Shown: positions 15,106 through 24,587 of the stretch, one piece after another
Layout: each line of letters begins with the position of its first letter
Position numbering within the stretch: position 1 is the stretch's first letter
Origin: Candidatus Gastranaerophilales bacterium
Lineage (GTDB): Bacteria > Cyanobacteriota > Vampirovibrionia > Gastranaerophilales > Gastranaerophilaceae
DNA length: 33,126 nucleotides
NCBI GenBank assembly: GCA_944322895.1
Contig: CALUQL010000015.1
Location: 1-33,126, forward strand
Direction: 5' to 3'
Notes under the pieces: generated by a model
The model's input: the letters and a program-made list of their open reading frames with translations, nothing else
Database searches by the model: none
Told to the model about the DNA's origin: nothing
Translations under genes and position numbers: made by a program

Positions 15106-18100
15106 ATGCGCTATGTACCTTTGCATGTACATACAGAATATAGTTTACTTGATGGTGCAATAAGAAACAAAGACTATATAAAATTTGCAAAAGAAAATAA
15201 CTTTGAAGCTGTTGCAGTTACTGACCATGGTGTTATGTATGGTGCATTAGAGTTTTACAGACTCGGAAAAGATATGCAGTTCAAAACGATTATAGGCTGT
15301 GAATTTTATGTGCTTCATGGAGATATCACTCAAAAGGATGCAAATAATCGTGAATTATACCATTTAGTTTTACTTGCAAAAGATAATACAGGTTATAAGA
15401 ACTTGGTAAAACTTGTAAGTATAGCCCATATAGACGGTTTTTATTATAAACCTCGTATTAACAGAGAAATTTTAGAGAAACACTCAGAAGGACTTATATG
15501 CTTATCTGCTTGCGTTGCAGGAGAGTTGGCACAAAGTATCTTAAACGGAAATAAAGAAGAAGCAAGAGAAACTGCTAAATGGTATAAGAATCTGTTTAAA
15601 GATGATTACTATATAGAAATTCAAGACCACGGAATAGATGAACAAAAAAGAACAAATCCAGAACTTATTAAAATTGCAAAAGAGCTAGATATACCACTTG
15701 TTATAACGAATGATAGCCATTATTTAAGAAAAGAGGATGCTTCTTGGCATGATACTCTTTTATGTATACAAACAAATGCTTTAAAAGAAGATGAGAATAG
15801 ATTTAAATTTTCAAATAGTGAATTTTACGTAAAAACACCTGAAGAATTAAGAGAAGCATTTAGATGGCTTGACTCTGAAACATTCGAAGAAGCAATAGAA
15901 AATACAGCAAGAATAGCAGACAAATGTCACGTAATCATTGAGCTTGGAAAAAGTATTTTACCCTCATTCCCTGTTCCTGAAGGTCATACAATTCCATCAT
16001 ATTTAGGATTTTTAGTAAGAAAAGGGCTACACGAAAGATACGAAGAAATAACTCCTGAAATTGAAGAAAGATGCAAGTATGAACTTGAAATTATTAATAA
16101 AATGGGATTTGACGCATACTTTTTAATTGTTTGGGACTTTATAAACTACGCAAAAACGCACGGAGTTCCTGTTGGTCCGGGAAGAGGTTCTGCCGCTGGA
16201 AGTTTAATTGCATATGCGCTTGGAATAACAGACCTCGACCCAATTAAACACCATTTATTCTTTGAAAGATTTCTAAACCCTGAACGTATATCAATGCCTG
16301 ATGTCGATATAGACTTTGGAGACGGACGTGAAAAAGTAATAGAATATGTTACAGAAAAATATGGAAAAGATAAAGTCTGTCAAATTATAACGTTTGGTAC
16401 GCTTTCTGCGAAAGCTGCAATAAAAGCGGTTGCCAGAGTTATGAACTTGCCATTTGAAATTTCAAACAAAGTAAGCCAATATGTACCTGCTGAAGTCGGT
16501 ATGACAATTGATAAAGCACTTGAGGTTTCTCCTGACTTTAAAAAAGTATATGATGAAGATGCACTTATAAGGCAAATTATTGATGAAGCTCGAAATATTG
16601 AAGGGTTAAAACAAAATACAGGCATGCACGCCGCCGGAGTTATAATTTCACATAATCCGTTAAATGAAATAGTCCCTGTTCAATACGCAAAAGAAGGAAA
16701 TGTAATAACAGAATACCCAAAAGAAGACTGTGAAAAAGTCGGTCTTTTAAAGATGGACTTCTTAGGGTTAAAGAACTTAACTATCATCATACAAACATTA
16801 GATATGATAAAACAACGCCATGGAATAGACGTTGATATAAACCACATACCATTAGATGATGAAGCAACATACAAAATGCTAATGACAGGAAGCACAGACG
16901 GGGTATTCCAGTTAGAATCTGCAGGTATGAAACAACTTGTAAAAGATTTACGACCATCAGTATTTGAAGATTTAGGTGCTTTAGTTGCATTATTCCGTCC
17001 TGGTCCTTTAGGTTCAGGTATGGTAAAAGACTTCGTAGAAAGAAAACATGGTAGGCAAGAAATAAAATACGCCCATCCTTTACTTGAGCCTGTATTAAAA
17101 GATACATATGGAACGTTAGTATATCAAGAACAAATTATGCAAATATTCCAAGTATTGGCAGATTATTCTCTTGGTGGAGCAGATGGTGTAAGACGTATCA
17201 TGGCGAAAAAGCACCCAGAAGATCTTGTAAAATTAGAAGGTCCATTCATTGAAAAAGCTGTCGGCAAAGGAATGAGTGAAAAAGACGCAAAAGAACTTTT
17301 TGACCAAATCGGCAGCTTTGCAAGTTACTGTTTTAATAGATCACATTCTGCTTGTTATGCTTTTGTTGCTTATCAAACTGCATATTTAAAAGCACACTAT
17401 CCTGTTGAATATATTTCAGCAATGTTAACAAATTCAAAAGATGATCAAACTAAAACACAACTATATATTGCTGAAGCTCAAAAATTAGGTATTAAAGTAC
17501 TTCCTCCAGATATAAATAAATCTAATTCTGAATTCACTCCAGACGGAGACAATATAAGATTTGGGCTTAATTCAATAAAAGGAATAGGAGAAGCTGTACT
17601 AAAAGAAATAGAAGAAGAAAGAGCAAGAAACGGTGAATTTAAGTCAATTGCTGACTTCACACAAAGAATTAATCCTAGAGTAATCAATAGAAAAACACTT
17701 GAAAATCTAACAAAAGCTGGAGCTATGACTTGTCTTGAACCTTGCAGGAAAAAAGTATTTAACAATATTGAAAATATACTAAATGCTGCGGCTCGAGAAA
17801 ATGAAGCAAAAGAACTAGGGCAGGTAAGCTTATTTGCAGGACTCGGTGGAAGTATGGGGGGCAGCAGCTATCAAATGCAATCCTTTGAACTATATGGTAA
17901 TGATGAAGAATTTTCAGATAAAGAAATTCAAGAATTTGAAAAAGAATACCTGGGATTCTACGTTACAAGCCACCCGTTAGAATCAATCAGAGATAAACTA
18001 CCCTTTTTAACAACTCACAATATTTCTGACATGGAAAACATTCCAAATGATACTTTTGTTACTATTTGCGGATTATTAACATCTGTAAGACAAATACCGA

Positions 18101-18549
18101 CCAAAAAAGATCCTACTAAATTTTTAAAAGCTGGAGTTATTGAGGATTTAACAGGTGAGATTGCTTTCGTTGCTTTTCACAAAACATTACAAGAATATAA
18201 CTCTCTTATTGAACAAGAAAAAAAAGTGATTATGTCAGGTAAATTGCAAAAACGAGAAGAAGGTAATCCTCAAATAATTGTTGAAAGTATAAAACCAGTT
18301 GAAAATAGCAATATAGTCACTATTAAATTTAAACAAGAAATTCCATTTGAAACAGTTATTGCAATTAAAGATTCATTAGTTAAATTCAAAGGAAGTGATC
18401 CATTAGTCTTTATTGCTGATAATAATGGAATTGAAACAAAAGTTCTTGCTTCTTCAAATTTCTGGTTAAATTCTTCTAACGACTTAATCCAATCTTTAGA
18501 AAAACAATTTAATCAATTTATAACTTTGTCAGTTAAATCGCTTGAGTAG
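15106..18549 (+). CDS. dnaE: DNA polymerase III subunit alpha (DnaE)
   Basis: 1147 residues, matching the DnaE1 class; the start is fixed by MRYVPLHVHTEYS and by AAGGG upstream. This is the replicative polymerase catalytic subunit. The N-terminal PHP domain (about 1-280) retains what look like all nine metal ligands: H7, H9, D16, H41, E66, H86, C136, D203, H205. The polymerase active site shows PDVDIDF with D401 and D403 at the same numbers as in E. coli, GPGRGSAAGSL (P-loop-like palm) before it, and FNRSHSACYAFVAYQTAYLK in the fingers region. An HhH region (IKGIGEAVLKEI, about 825) and an OB fold (about 970-1060, FVTICGLLTSVRQI) follow. The gene ends 17 nt inside the convergent HD-GYP gene, with no terminator between. 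Confidence 0.97.
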   Translation: MRYVPLHVHTEYSLLDGAIRNKDYIKFAKENNFEAVAVTDHGVMYGALEFYRLGKDMQFKTIIGCEFYVLHGDITQKDANNRELYHLVLLAKDNTGYKNLVKLVSIAHIDGFYYKPRINREILEKHSEGLICLSACVAGELAQSILNGNKEEARETAKWYKNLFKDDYYIEIQDHGIDEQKRTNPELIKIAKELDIPLVITNDSHYLRKEDASWHDTLLCIQTNALKEDENRFKFSNSEFYVKTPEELREAFRWLDSETFEEAIENTARIADKCHVIIELGKSILPSFPVPEGHTIPSYLGFLVRKGLHERYEEITPEIEERCKYELEIINKMGFDAYFLIVWDFINYAKTHGVPVGPGRGSAAGSLIAYALGITDLDPIKHHLFFERFLNPERISMPDVDIDFGDGREKVIEYVTEKYGKDKVCQIITFGTLSAKAAIKAVARVMNLPFEISNKVSQYVPAEVGMTIDKALEVSPDFKKVYDEDALIRQIIDEARNIEGLKQNTGMHAAGVIISHNPLNEIVPVQYAKEGNVITEYPKEDCEKVGLLKMDFLGLKNLTIIIQTLDMIKQRHGIDVDINHIPLDDEATYKMLMTGSTDGVFQLESAGMKQLVKDLRPSVFEDLGALVALFRPGPLGSGMVKDFVERKHGRQEIKYAHPLLEPVLKDTYGTLVYQEQIMQIFQVLADYSLGGADGVRRIMAKKHPEDLVKLEGPFIEKAVGKGMSEKDAKELFDQIGSFASYCFNRSHSACYAFVAYQTAYLKAHYPVEYISAMLTNSKDDQTKTQLYIAEAQKLGIKVLPPDINKSNSEFTPDGDNIRFGLNSIKGIGEAVLKEIEEERARNGEFKSIADFTQRINPRVINRKTLENLTKAGAMTCLEPCRKKVFNNIENILNAAARENEAKELGQVSLFAGLGGSMGGSSYQMQSFELYGNDEEFSDKEIQEFEKEYLGFYVTSHPLESIRDKLPFLTTHNISDMENIPNDTFVTICGLLTSVRQIPTKKDPTKFLKAGVIEDLTGEIAFVAFHKTLQEYNSLIEQEKKVIMSGKLQKREEGNPQIIVESIKPVENSNIVTIKFKQEIPFETVIAIKDSLVKFKGSDPLVFIADNNGIETKVLASSNFWLNSSNDLIQSLEKQFNQFITLSVKSLE

Positions 18550-19657
18550 CTTCTGAAACTATTTTAAAATCAATATTTTTTACCAAGAAAGAATACTTTT
18601 GGTAAGCTTCTTCAGGATTCATCCTTGCATCATTAATTTTTGCTTCTAGTTTAATAAATAGCTCTGCTAATTCAGGATCAAACTGAGTACCGGAACAACG
18701 TTTGATTTCAGATATAGCAACTTCATGAGATAAAGCTGTACGATATGGTCTTGTAGAAGTCATTGCATCATAAGTGTCAGCCAAAGCGATAATCCTACCA
18801 GGAAGTGGAATTTGTGTTCCTCTTAAACCATCCGGATATCCTGTACCATCCCATTTCTCGTGGTGAGCTTTAACCCATTCTGAAATCATTTGTAATTTTT
18901 TTATATTAATTACAATTTTTTCTCCTCTAACAGGATGCGATTTCATGACTAAAAATTCTTCGTCCGTGAGCTTGCCATTTTTACATAAAATGCTTTTAGG
19001 CATTGCTATTTTACCTATGTCGTGTAACAAACCGGCAATTTCTATATCTTCCATATATGCATCATCTAAATTAAGTTCTTTTGCCAGTATCATTGAATAC
19101 AGAGTAACTCTTAAAGAGTGGCCGTTTGTATATGAATCCTTTGTATCCAAAGCATTAGATATAGCACGGATTGTCTTATAAAATAACTCTCTCAATTCAT
19201 TATAAAAGACCTTGTTGTTACTTGCCATTGAATACTTTGAAATTCCATTTTCTACAGCAATCTTTAACTCTTCAGGTTCAAATGGCTTTAAAATATACTG
19301 AAATAAATCACAATCATTAATTGCAGAAACTAAAATATCTGTATCAACGTGACCTGTTAAAAGAATTTTTATAATCTGAGGGTTTGTTTCTCTAACTTTT
19401 TTCAAAAATTCTGTACCTTCCATAACAGGCATTTTTTGGTCACTGACAATAAGTGCAATTTTCTCACCATATTGCTTCACTATTTCTAATGCTTCAACAC
19501 CATTATGTGCTGTAAGAATATTATATTTGCCTCTAAATGTTCTTTTTAGAAGTTGTAAGTTATTTTCCTCATCATCAACTATTAAAACAGTTTTCTTTTC
19601 ATCCTTTGCAAAATTTAAAACTACATCTAAACTTTCTTTTAATTCACAAGAACTCAT
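18533..19657 (-). CDS. Response regulator with HD-GYP c-di-GMP phosphodiesterase output domain
   Basis: 374 residues. Residues 20-140 are a receiver domain with the acidic pair D28/D29, phospho-acceptor D72 (VSDQKMPVMEG) and the conserved Lys in YILKPF. About 165-350 are HD-GYP, with LLHDIGKIAMP, a second His pair in VKAHHEKWDGTGYP, and ADTYDAMTSTRPYR. All signature residues, including GTGYP, are intact, so c-di-GMP hydrolysis is likely (RpfG-type architecture). No sensor kinase gene is adjacent. GGTGGT precedes the ATG at 19657. The 3' end overlaps dnaE by 17 nt. A promoter is predicted at 19721-19750. Confidence 0.93.
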   Translation of the reverse strand: MSSCELKESLDVVLNFAKDEKKTVLIVDDEENNLQLLKRTFRGKYNILTAHNGVEALEIVKQYGEKIALIVSDQKMPVMEGTEFLKKVRETNPQIIKILLTGHVDTDILVSAINDCDLFQYILKPFEPEELKIAVENGISKYSMASNNKVFYNELRELFYKTIRAISNALDTKDSYTNGHSLRVTLYSMILAKELNLDDAYMEDIEIAGLLHDIGKIAMPKSILCKNGKLTDEEFLVMKSHPVRGEKIVINIKKLQMISEWVKAHHEKWDGTGYPDGLRGTQIPLPGRIIALADTYDAMTSTRPYRTALSHEVAISEIKRCSGTQFDPELAELFIKLEAKINDARMNPEEAYQKYSFLVKNIDFKIVSEATQAI

Positions 19658-19720
19658 TTACTACCACCAATATCACTCAATAAATCGTCTATCGACTATT
19701 ATAATTATAGACTTTAATAT

Positions 19721-19750
19721 ATTATAACATTGTTTTACAAAAGTTAACAA
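19721..19750 (-). promoter_or_regulatory. Sigma-70 promoter of the HD-GYP response regulator
   Basis: On the minus strand TTGTTA (19745-19750) and a perfect TATAAT (19721-19726) are 18 bases apart, giving a leader of about 55-60 nt. The divergent glycosyltransferase gene may be driven from the same spacer by TTTACA (19735-19740) with TAAAAG (19757-19762), spacing 16, so the two promoters would overlap. Confidence 0.55.
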
Positions 19751-19808
19751 CAGGATAAAAGTAAATATATATCATATAATTTAATTAAGGAAATTTTGTA
19801 GAGGGAAT

Positions 19809-20612
19809 ATGTTAAACGGTAAGAAAATTGTTGTAGTTATGCCTGCTTATAATGCGGAAAAAACTTTAGAAAAGACCTATAGTGAAATATATCATGAAAT
19901 TGTTGATGAAATCATATTAACCGATGATAAATCAAGTGATAAGACAAAAGATTTGGCAAAGGATTTAAATATAACAACAATTGTACATAAAGAAAATAGA
20001 GGCTATGGCGGGAATCAAAAGTCTTGCTATACTGCTGCACTAAAGTCTAATGCAGATATTGTCATTATGCTTCATCCTGATTATCAATATACACCTAAAT
20101 TAATTCCAGCTATTGCTTCAATGTTAGCTTTTGAAGAATATGATGCGGTAATTGCTTCTAGGATGCTCTCTAATGCTTTAGAAGGTGGAATGCCTTTATA
20201 TAAATATATTGCAAATAAATTTCTTACTGCATTTGAAAACTTATTTTTGGGACAACATCTTTCAGAATATCATACTGGTTTTAGAGGTTTTAAAAGAAAA
20301 GTACTAGAAAATCTTCCTCTTGAAGAATGTGATGATGACTTTATTTTTGATAATGAGATGCTAGCTTTAGTTACTTATTATGGTTTTAAAATAGGTGAAT
20401 TAAGTTGTCCAACAAAATATTTTCCTGAAGCCTCATCGATAAATTTTTCACGTTCGTGTAAATACGGTATTGGAGTTCTCGGAGTAAGTTTAAAATATTT
20501 TCTTGCATACACTGGTATATATAAATCAAAAATTTTTAGAAAAGATGCAAAGAAATTGGATATAAATTCAGAACTACCATATTATCATAAAACACAAGAA
20601 ATTAAATCTTAG
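19809..20612 (+). CDS. Family 2 glycosyltransferase (DPM1-like)
   Basis: 267 residues. It has a GT-A fold: KIVVVMPAYNAEKTL at the N-terminus, the nucleotide-binding ILTDDKSSDKT, ENRGYGGNQKSCYTAAL, and the acidic metal/donor segment MLHPDYQYTPKLI where other members have DADLQ. TGFRGFKRKVLE and FDNEMLALVTYYGFKIGEL follow the pattern of polyprenyl-phosphate or cell-envelope glycosyltransferases. No C-terminal membrane helices are evident apart from one weakly hydrophobic stretch near residue 235. The donor and acceptor cannot be deduced. GAGGG lies 3 nt from the ATG. The gene is flanked by two HD-GYP genes on the other strand and overlaps the right one by 11 nt. Confidence 0.9.
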   Translation: MLNGKKIVVVMPAYNAEKTLEKTYSEIYHEIVDEIILTDDKSSDKTKDLAKDLNITTIVHKENRGYGGNQKSCYTAALKSNADIVIMLHPDYQYTPKLIPAIASMLAFEEYDAVIASRMLSNALEGGMPLYKYIANKFLTAFENLFLGQHLSEYHTGFRGFKRKVLENLPLEECDDDFIFDNEMLALVTYYGFKIGELSCPTKYFPEASSINFSRSCKYGIGVLGVSLKYFLAYTGIYKSKIFRKDAKKLDINSELPYYHKTQEIKS

Positions 20613-22464
20613 TCGCTAATGATGGTGCAATGGAAATAAACTGTCTTACAAGCTCTTTATCCCATTGAATGCCTGCACCTTCTTCTAGTATAGAACAAGC
20701 TTTTTCAACACTCATACCTTTTCTATATGGTCTATCGCTGATTAATGCGTGATATGTATCAGCAACCGCAACAATTCTTGCTGCTAGAGGAATTTCTTCT
20801 CCTTTTAGTCCACAAGGATAGCCTTTTCCGTTCCATTGTTCATGGTGATATTTAACAATCGGAATTAAGTCATGAAGTAATGGATTGGGTTCTAGAATTT
20901 TTTCAACACCAATAGAGGGATGTTGTTGAATAATCTTAAATTCTTCAGGTGTTAATTTATCAGGTTTTGTTAGAACGTATTCCGGAATACCAATCTTCCC
21001 AATATCATGAAGTAAAGCTCCAAGTTTAATGCGTTCAACTTCTTTGTCCGGTAAATTCATTGCTTTTGCTAAAGCTACAGAATATCTTGATACAGAAGAC
21101 GAATGGTCTTTAGTATATTCGTCTTTTGCATCAATAGCACTTGCTAAAGATGTTACAACTTCAATTAAATGATTTTGAGAAACTATATTTTCATTTTGGA
21201 ACTGTTCAACTAAAGCTTCTTCAAAATTAATTCCTAATTGTGAATGTCTTTTAGCCATAACTATTGCAAAAGAATTCAATGCTGCATCATCCCAAAAATC
21301 GTAATCTTGAGTAGAAACTATTGTTGATCTTCCATTGCAATATCCTTTTGTTTTTGACACCAATACTGCTTGTTCTGCCAATATTAATAATTTTTCTTTA
21401 TCCATAGAATCATCTGGATAAGTAGCTATACCAACAGAAACTTTATTAATAGGTCCTATGTCATCAACAAGACAGCATGATAGAGTGTAGGTTAAATATT
21501 CTGCAAGATATTTTGCTTCTTCTGCATCTATATTTTTTAATATTACAGAAATTTTATCGCCTCCATAGCGTGCAGCTATATCTTGTTTCTTTATATTTTC
21601 ATTAATCTTGTTTGCAACTAATTTTATTACTTCATCACCCTTTGAATGACCATATTCTCTATTTATTTCTCCCATATTATTTATATCAAAGATAACAACA
21701 GAAACTTTTGTTTTATTAGATTCGGCATATGACAATTCTTGGGATAATAACTCATGAAATCTTCTATGAGAATACAAGTTTGTTAGACTATCCATATATG
21801 AGCTTTGGGCAACTTTCTCATATAAAGTTGAATTCTGTACAAGTAACCCTAAATTGGTTGCTGCTATTTGGTAAAGATTAATGTGGTTCTGAACATTGTA
21901 ATCGCTTGCCATTGCTACGCAGATATTTTTACCTTGAATTTTTATAGGTATAATAACACAGGGGACATTCGCCAAAGACGGAAGTTTTAGAAAAGAAGAA
22001 TTATGAAGAACAGAGACTTCTCCGCTATCAATAGCCTTGACAATTTCATTATCTTTGTCGCTCATAAATACTTTAAATGAATATACATTTGAATTTTTAT
22101 CCAATAATTTTATGTTAACAGAATTGGCTGATTCATTAATCAAACCTAAAGCTGTATAACCGCAATTTAATCTGGATGTAAACATATTATGAAATGCTGT
22201 CAAGGAAACCCTAATGTTACTGTGATTTTTTATTATTTCATTTGTTTCCTTAATGAATCCGGCATAATCAACAACTCCATATGCCTTCTCACTATGATGA
22301 CCAATTATGCCGTGCGAAGAACTTATGGAATTCATCCCGCTCCCAAGTATGTTTATTTTTGCTACCAAACCACTTTTATCTATTGGGTTCGTAATTATTG
22401 AATTTGAGGGAGAGAGATTTTTATTTTGTTTATATGAATTACTTATTTTATTTTCTTTTTGCAT
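20602..22464 (-). CDS. GAF, degenerate GGDEF and HD-GYP signalling protein
   Basis: 620 residues from ATG at 22464, which has AGGA 8 nt upstream. The longer reading from TTG at 22506 has no SD and is less likely. After a Ser/Asn-rich N-terminus comes a GAF-like domain (about 90-210). The GGDEF domain (about 225-385) keeps FDINNMG and YGHSKGDEV, but its signature is GGDKI (residues 301-305), losing the metal-binding Glu, so diguanylate cyclase activity is doubtful. The C-terminal HD-GYP domain is intact: HDIGKIGIP, HHEQWNGKGYPCGL, ADTYHALISDRPYR. The likely net activity is c-di-GMP hydrolysis, with the GGDEF part sensing GTP or c-di-GMP (inference). Its 3' end overlaps the glycosyltransferase gene by 11 nt. 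Confidence 0.9.
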   Translation of the reverse strand: MQKENKISNSYKQNKNLSPSNSIITNPIDKSGLVAKINILGSGMNSISSSHGIIGHHSEKAYGVVDYAGFIKETNEIIKNHSNIRVSLTAFHNMFTSRLNCGYTALGLINESANSVNIKLLDKNSNVYSFKVFMSDKDNEIVKAIDSGEVSVLHNSSFLKLPSLANVPCVIIPIKIQGKNICVAMASDYNVQNHINLYQIAATNLGLLVQNSTLYEKVAQSSYMDSLTNLYSHRRFHELLSQELSYAESNKTKVSVVIFDINNMGEINREYGHSKGDEVIKLVANKINENIKKQDIAARYGGDKISVILKNIDAEEAKYLAEYLTYTLSCCLVDDIGPINKVSVGIATYPDDSMDKEKLLILAEQAVLVSKTKGYCNGRSTIVSTQDYDFWDDAALNSFAIVMAKRHSQLGINFEEALVEQFQNENIVSQNHLIEVVTSLASAIDAKDEYTKDHSSSVSRYSVALAKAMNLPDKEVERIKLGALLHDIGKIGIPEYVLTKPDKLTPEEFKIIQQHPSIGVEKILEPNPLLHDLIPIVKYHHEQWNGKGYPCGLKGEEIPLAARIVAVADTYHALISDRPYRKGMSVEKACSILEEGAGIQWDKELVRQFISIAPSLATKI

Positions 22465-22594
22465 TAACCAATCCTGAATACGTTTTATTATAAATCTATA
22501 AATCAAAAAAATTGCGGGAATGTAATAAACTGTTACAAAAATATCTTAACATAACATAATATTTTTGCAAAAGAAAATTTCCTATGTATATCCT

Positions 22595-23722
22595 TTAGAT
22601 ATTATTTGCAATAATTTCAGCAGTTTTTTGAGCAGCACCTGATGTTGATAATTTTTGCTTAACGTTTTTTAACATTTTTATCATGTCATTTTTATAATTA
22701 TCATCATTTAGAATTTTGTTTACTTCTTCAAAGATAATTTTAGGTTTTGCTTTAAACTGCAATATTTCAGGTACAATATCCTGATTCATAATAATGTTTG
22801 GGAGACAGACTCTTTTTATACATCTGACAAGCATATAAACCAGAAATAAGAAAGTTGGACCTTTATAGCTTATAATCATTGGGGTATTATACAATGCTGC
22901 TTCAAGTGCTACTGTTCCTGATGCCAAGATAAGCGCATCAGATGAAGCCAATAATTCATAATTTTTGTTCTTTAGAACTTTTATATTTAAATCTTTATAT
23001 TTTTCCAAAACAGGATTTATAAGTTCATCTTTTATACTTGGCGCTTGAGCCAATGCTAATTGAATATCCGGATTTTTTTCTTTTAATAACTTTGCAGATT
23101 CTAAAAATAATGTCAAAAGATTATTTATTTCAAATTTTCTGGAACCGGGAAAAATAGAAACCAATTTTCTATTTGTATCAATATTATTTTGAGCAAAGAA
23201 CTCAACTTTGTTAATTTTATCAGGAATTTCCGCCAATAAAGGATGACCTACAAACTCAGCATCTACACCTATTTCGTCATACATTTCTTTTTCAAAAGGA
23301 AAAATTGTTAATACTTTATTTATATTCTTTTTTACGGTATTTAATCGCCACTTTCTAGATGCCCAAATTTGAGGCGGAATATAATAATATATTTTAAAAC
23401 CATATTTAGAAAGTACCTTTGAAAGATTAAGGTTAAATCCGCCATAGTCAACCATCAAAATCATATCAGGTTTATATTCATTTTTGAGATATGATGCAAT
23501 CTTCTTACCTAAATTAATATGAGACAAAATTATGCTTAAATTAAAGCCCATAGCAGACATTTTAGAGTGATCACAATATAATTTTACACCTGCATTTGCC
23601 AGATTCGAACCACCTACTGCTTCAATTTGTATATCTGGTCTGATTTTTTTTATCTCTTTTACAACATCAGCAGCGTGTCTATCGCCTGAATATTCTCCTG
23701 TAATTATAAATAATTTTTTCAT
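22595..23722 (-). CDS. lpxB: Lipid-A-disaccharide synthase LpxB
   Basis: 375 residues, normal for LpxB (GT19). It joins UDP-2,3-diacylglucosamine and lipid X to give the lipid A disaccharide at the inner face of the inner membrane. Recognised from the N-terminal FIITGEYSGDRHAADVV, MGFNLSIILSHINLGK, VDYGGFNLNLSK, YYIPPQIWASRKWR, VGHPLL, SIFPGSRKFEI and ILASGTVALEAALYNTPMII. It overlaps lpxI by 4 nt (ATGA), so translation is coupled. It is the last gene of the minus-strand operon. A weak AT-rich hairpin follows at 22536-22567. Confidence 0.97.
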   Translation of the reverse strand: MKKLFIITGEYSGDRHAADVVKEIKKIRPDIQIEAVGGSNLANAGVKLYCDHSKMSAMGFNLSIILSHINLGKKIASYLKNEYKPDMILMVDYGGFNLNLSKVLSKYGFKIYYYIPPQIWASRKWRLNTVKKNINKVLTIFPFEKEMYDEIGVDAEFVGHPLLAEIPDKINKVEFFAQNNIDTNRKLVSIFPGSRKFEINNLLTLFLESAKLLKEKNPDIQLALAQAPSIKDELINPVLEKYKDLNIKVLKNKNYELLASSDALILASGTVALEAALYNTPMIISYKGPTFLFLVYMLVRCIKRVCLPNIIMNQDIVPEILQFKAKPKIIFEEVNKILNDDNYKNDMIKMLKNVKQKLSTSGAAQKTAEIIANNI

Positions 23723-24534
23723 ACTGCCATTACTACAATGTTATTTTTATCTGCAAACTCAATAGTTTTTTCATAATCAACTAAAATTGTTTCATTTGCT
23801 TCAACAGCTATTAATTTTGCTTTATATTTTTTCATTGTTTTTAAAGTTCTTAAACCAAAAGCAGGAATATCAAAACGCTTATCTTGTTTTGGTTTAGAAA
23901 CTTTCACTATTACAGAATCTTTTTTACCCAATTTACAACCACGTTTTATACATTTATCAGTACCTTCAATTGCTTCAATTGCCATAATCATTCTGTCTTT
24001 TATTACAACTGATTGACCAATATCAAGTTCACCCATTTCTTTTGCAATCTTATAACCATATTCAACATCAGATAACTGAGCTTCTGTTGGTTGAATTTTT
24101 CCTAAAACACCACGTGGAACCATTAAATTTTTTATGAATATTGTTTGGTCTAAAACAGTAATACCAAGTTTTTGAAGTTCATCTACAAGAAATAACATTA
24201 TAGCATCATCATTAAGTCTTGTAGCTTGTTTTAAAAATTCAATAGCTAAAGAATCAAATTTAAGTCTTCTTACAACTAAACTTTTTGAGACTTTTCCTAT
24301 AAAAGTTAATTGTTTGATTCCTTCTGTTTCAAGAACTTTTTTTATTTTAAGAAGTTCACCAGGTGCTAAATCATATACTTTTGAACAATATTTTTTTAAT
24401 TCATTTCTGTTATCCGGAGAAAGAGCAATAGCTATTAATTCAAATCCATTCTCTTTAGCATTTTTTGCTAAGTTAACAGGCAACTGTCCATCGCCGGCGA
24501 TTAATCCTTGCTTATTTTCTAATTCTATAGACAC
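23719..24534 (-). CDS. lpxI: UDP-2,3-diacylglucosamine pyrophosphatase LpxI
   Basis: 271 residues, the length of the LpxI (former DUF1009) family. It hydrolyses UDP-2,3-diacylglucosamine to lipid X plus UMP and replaces LpxH in many diderms. Recognised from GLIAGDGQLPVNLAKNAKENG, the GELLKIKKVL region, DDAIMLFLVDELQ, and the C-terminal AIEGTDKCIKRG and FDIPAFGLRTLKTM motifs. The start is GTG at 24534 with GAGGA 7 nt upstream. The adjacent, overlapping lpxB uses its product directly. No lpxH, lpxA, lpxC or lpxD is in the window. Confidence 0.95.
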   Translation of the reverse strand: MSIELENKQGLIAGDGQLPVNLAKNAKENGFELIAIALSPDNRNELKKYCSKVYDLAPGELLKIKKVLETEGIKQLTFIGKVSKSLVVRRLKFDSLAIEFLKQATRLNDDAIMLFLVDELQKLGITVLDQTIFIKNLMVPRGVLGKIQPTEAQLSDVEYGYKIAKEMGELDIGQSVVIKDRMIMAIEAIEGTDKCIKRGCKLGKKDSVIVKVSKPKQDKRFDIPAFGLRTLKTMKKYKAKLIAVEANETILVDYEKTIEFADKNNIVVMAV

Positions 24535-24587
24535 AATAATTCCTCACTTAATATATATACTATAAAATAAAAATATATATTTTTATA

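Noticed and set aside
16787..17107. 106-residue minus-strand frame inside dnaE
   Set aside because: It lies fully within the conserved polymerase coding region on the opposite strand, lacks an SD, and its sequence is typical of a reverse-complement shadow.
22465..22506. N-terminal extension of the GAF/GGDEF/HD-GYP protein from TTG at 22506
   Set aside because: No SD precedes the TTG, whereas the ATG at 22464 has AGGA at 8 nt. The extra 14 residues show no recognisable feature.
22536..22567. Hairpin CAAAAATAT/ATATTTTTG after lpxB as a terminator
   Set aside because: The stem is almost entirely A/T with a 14-nt loop and no following U-tract, so stability is too low to call.
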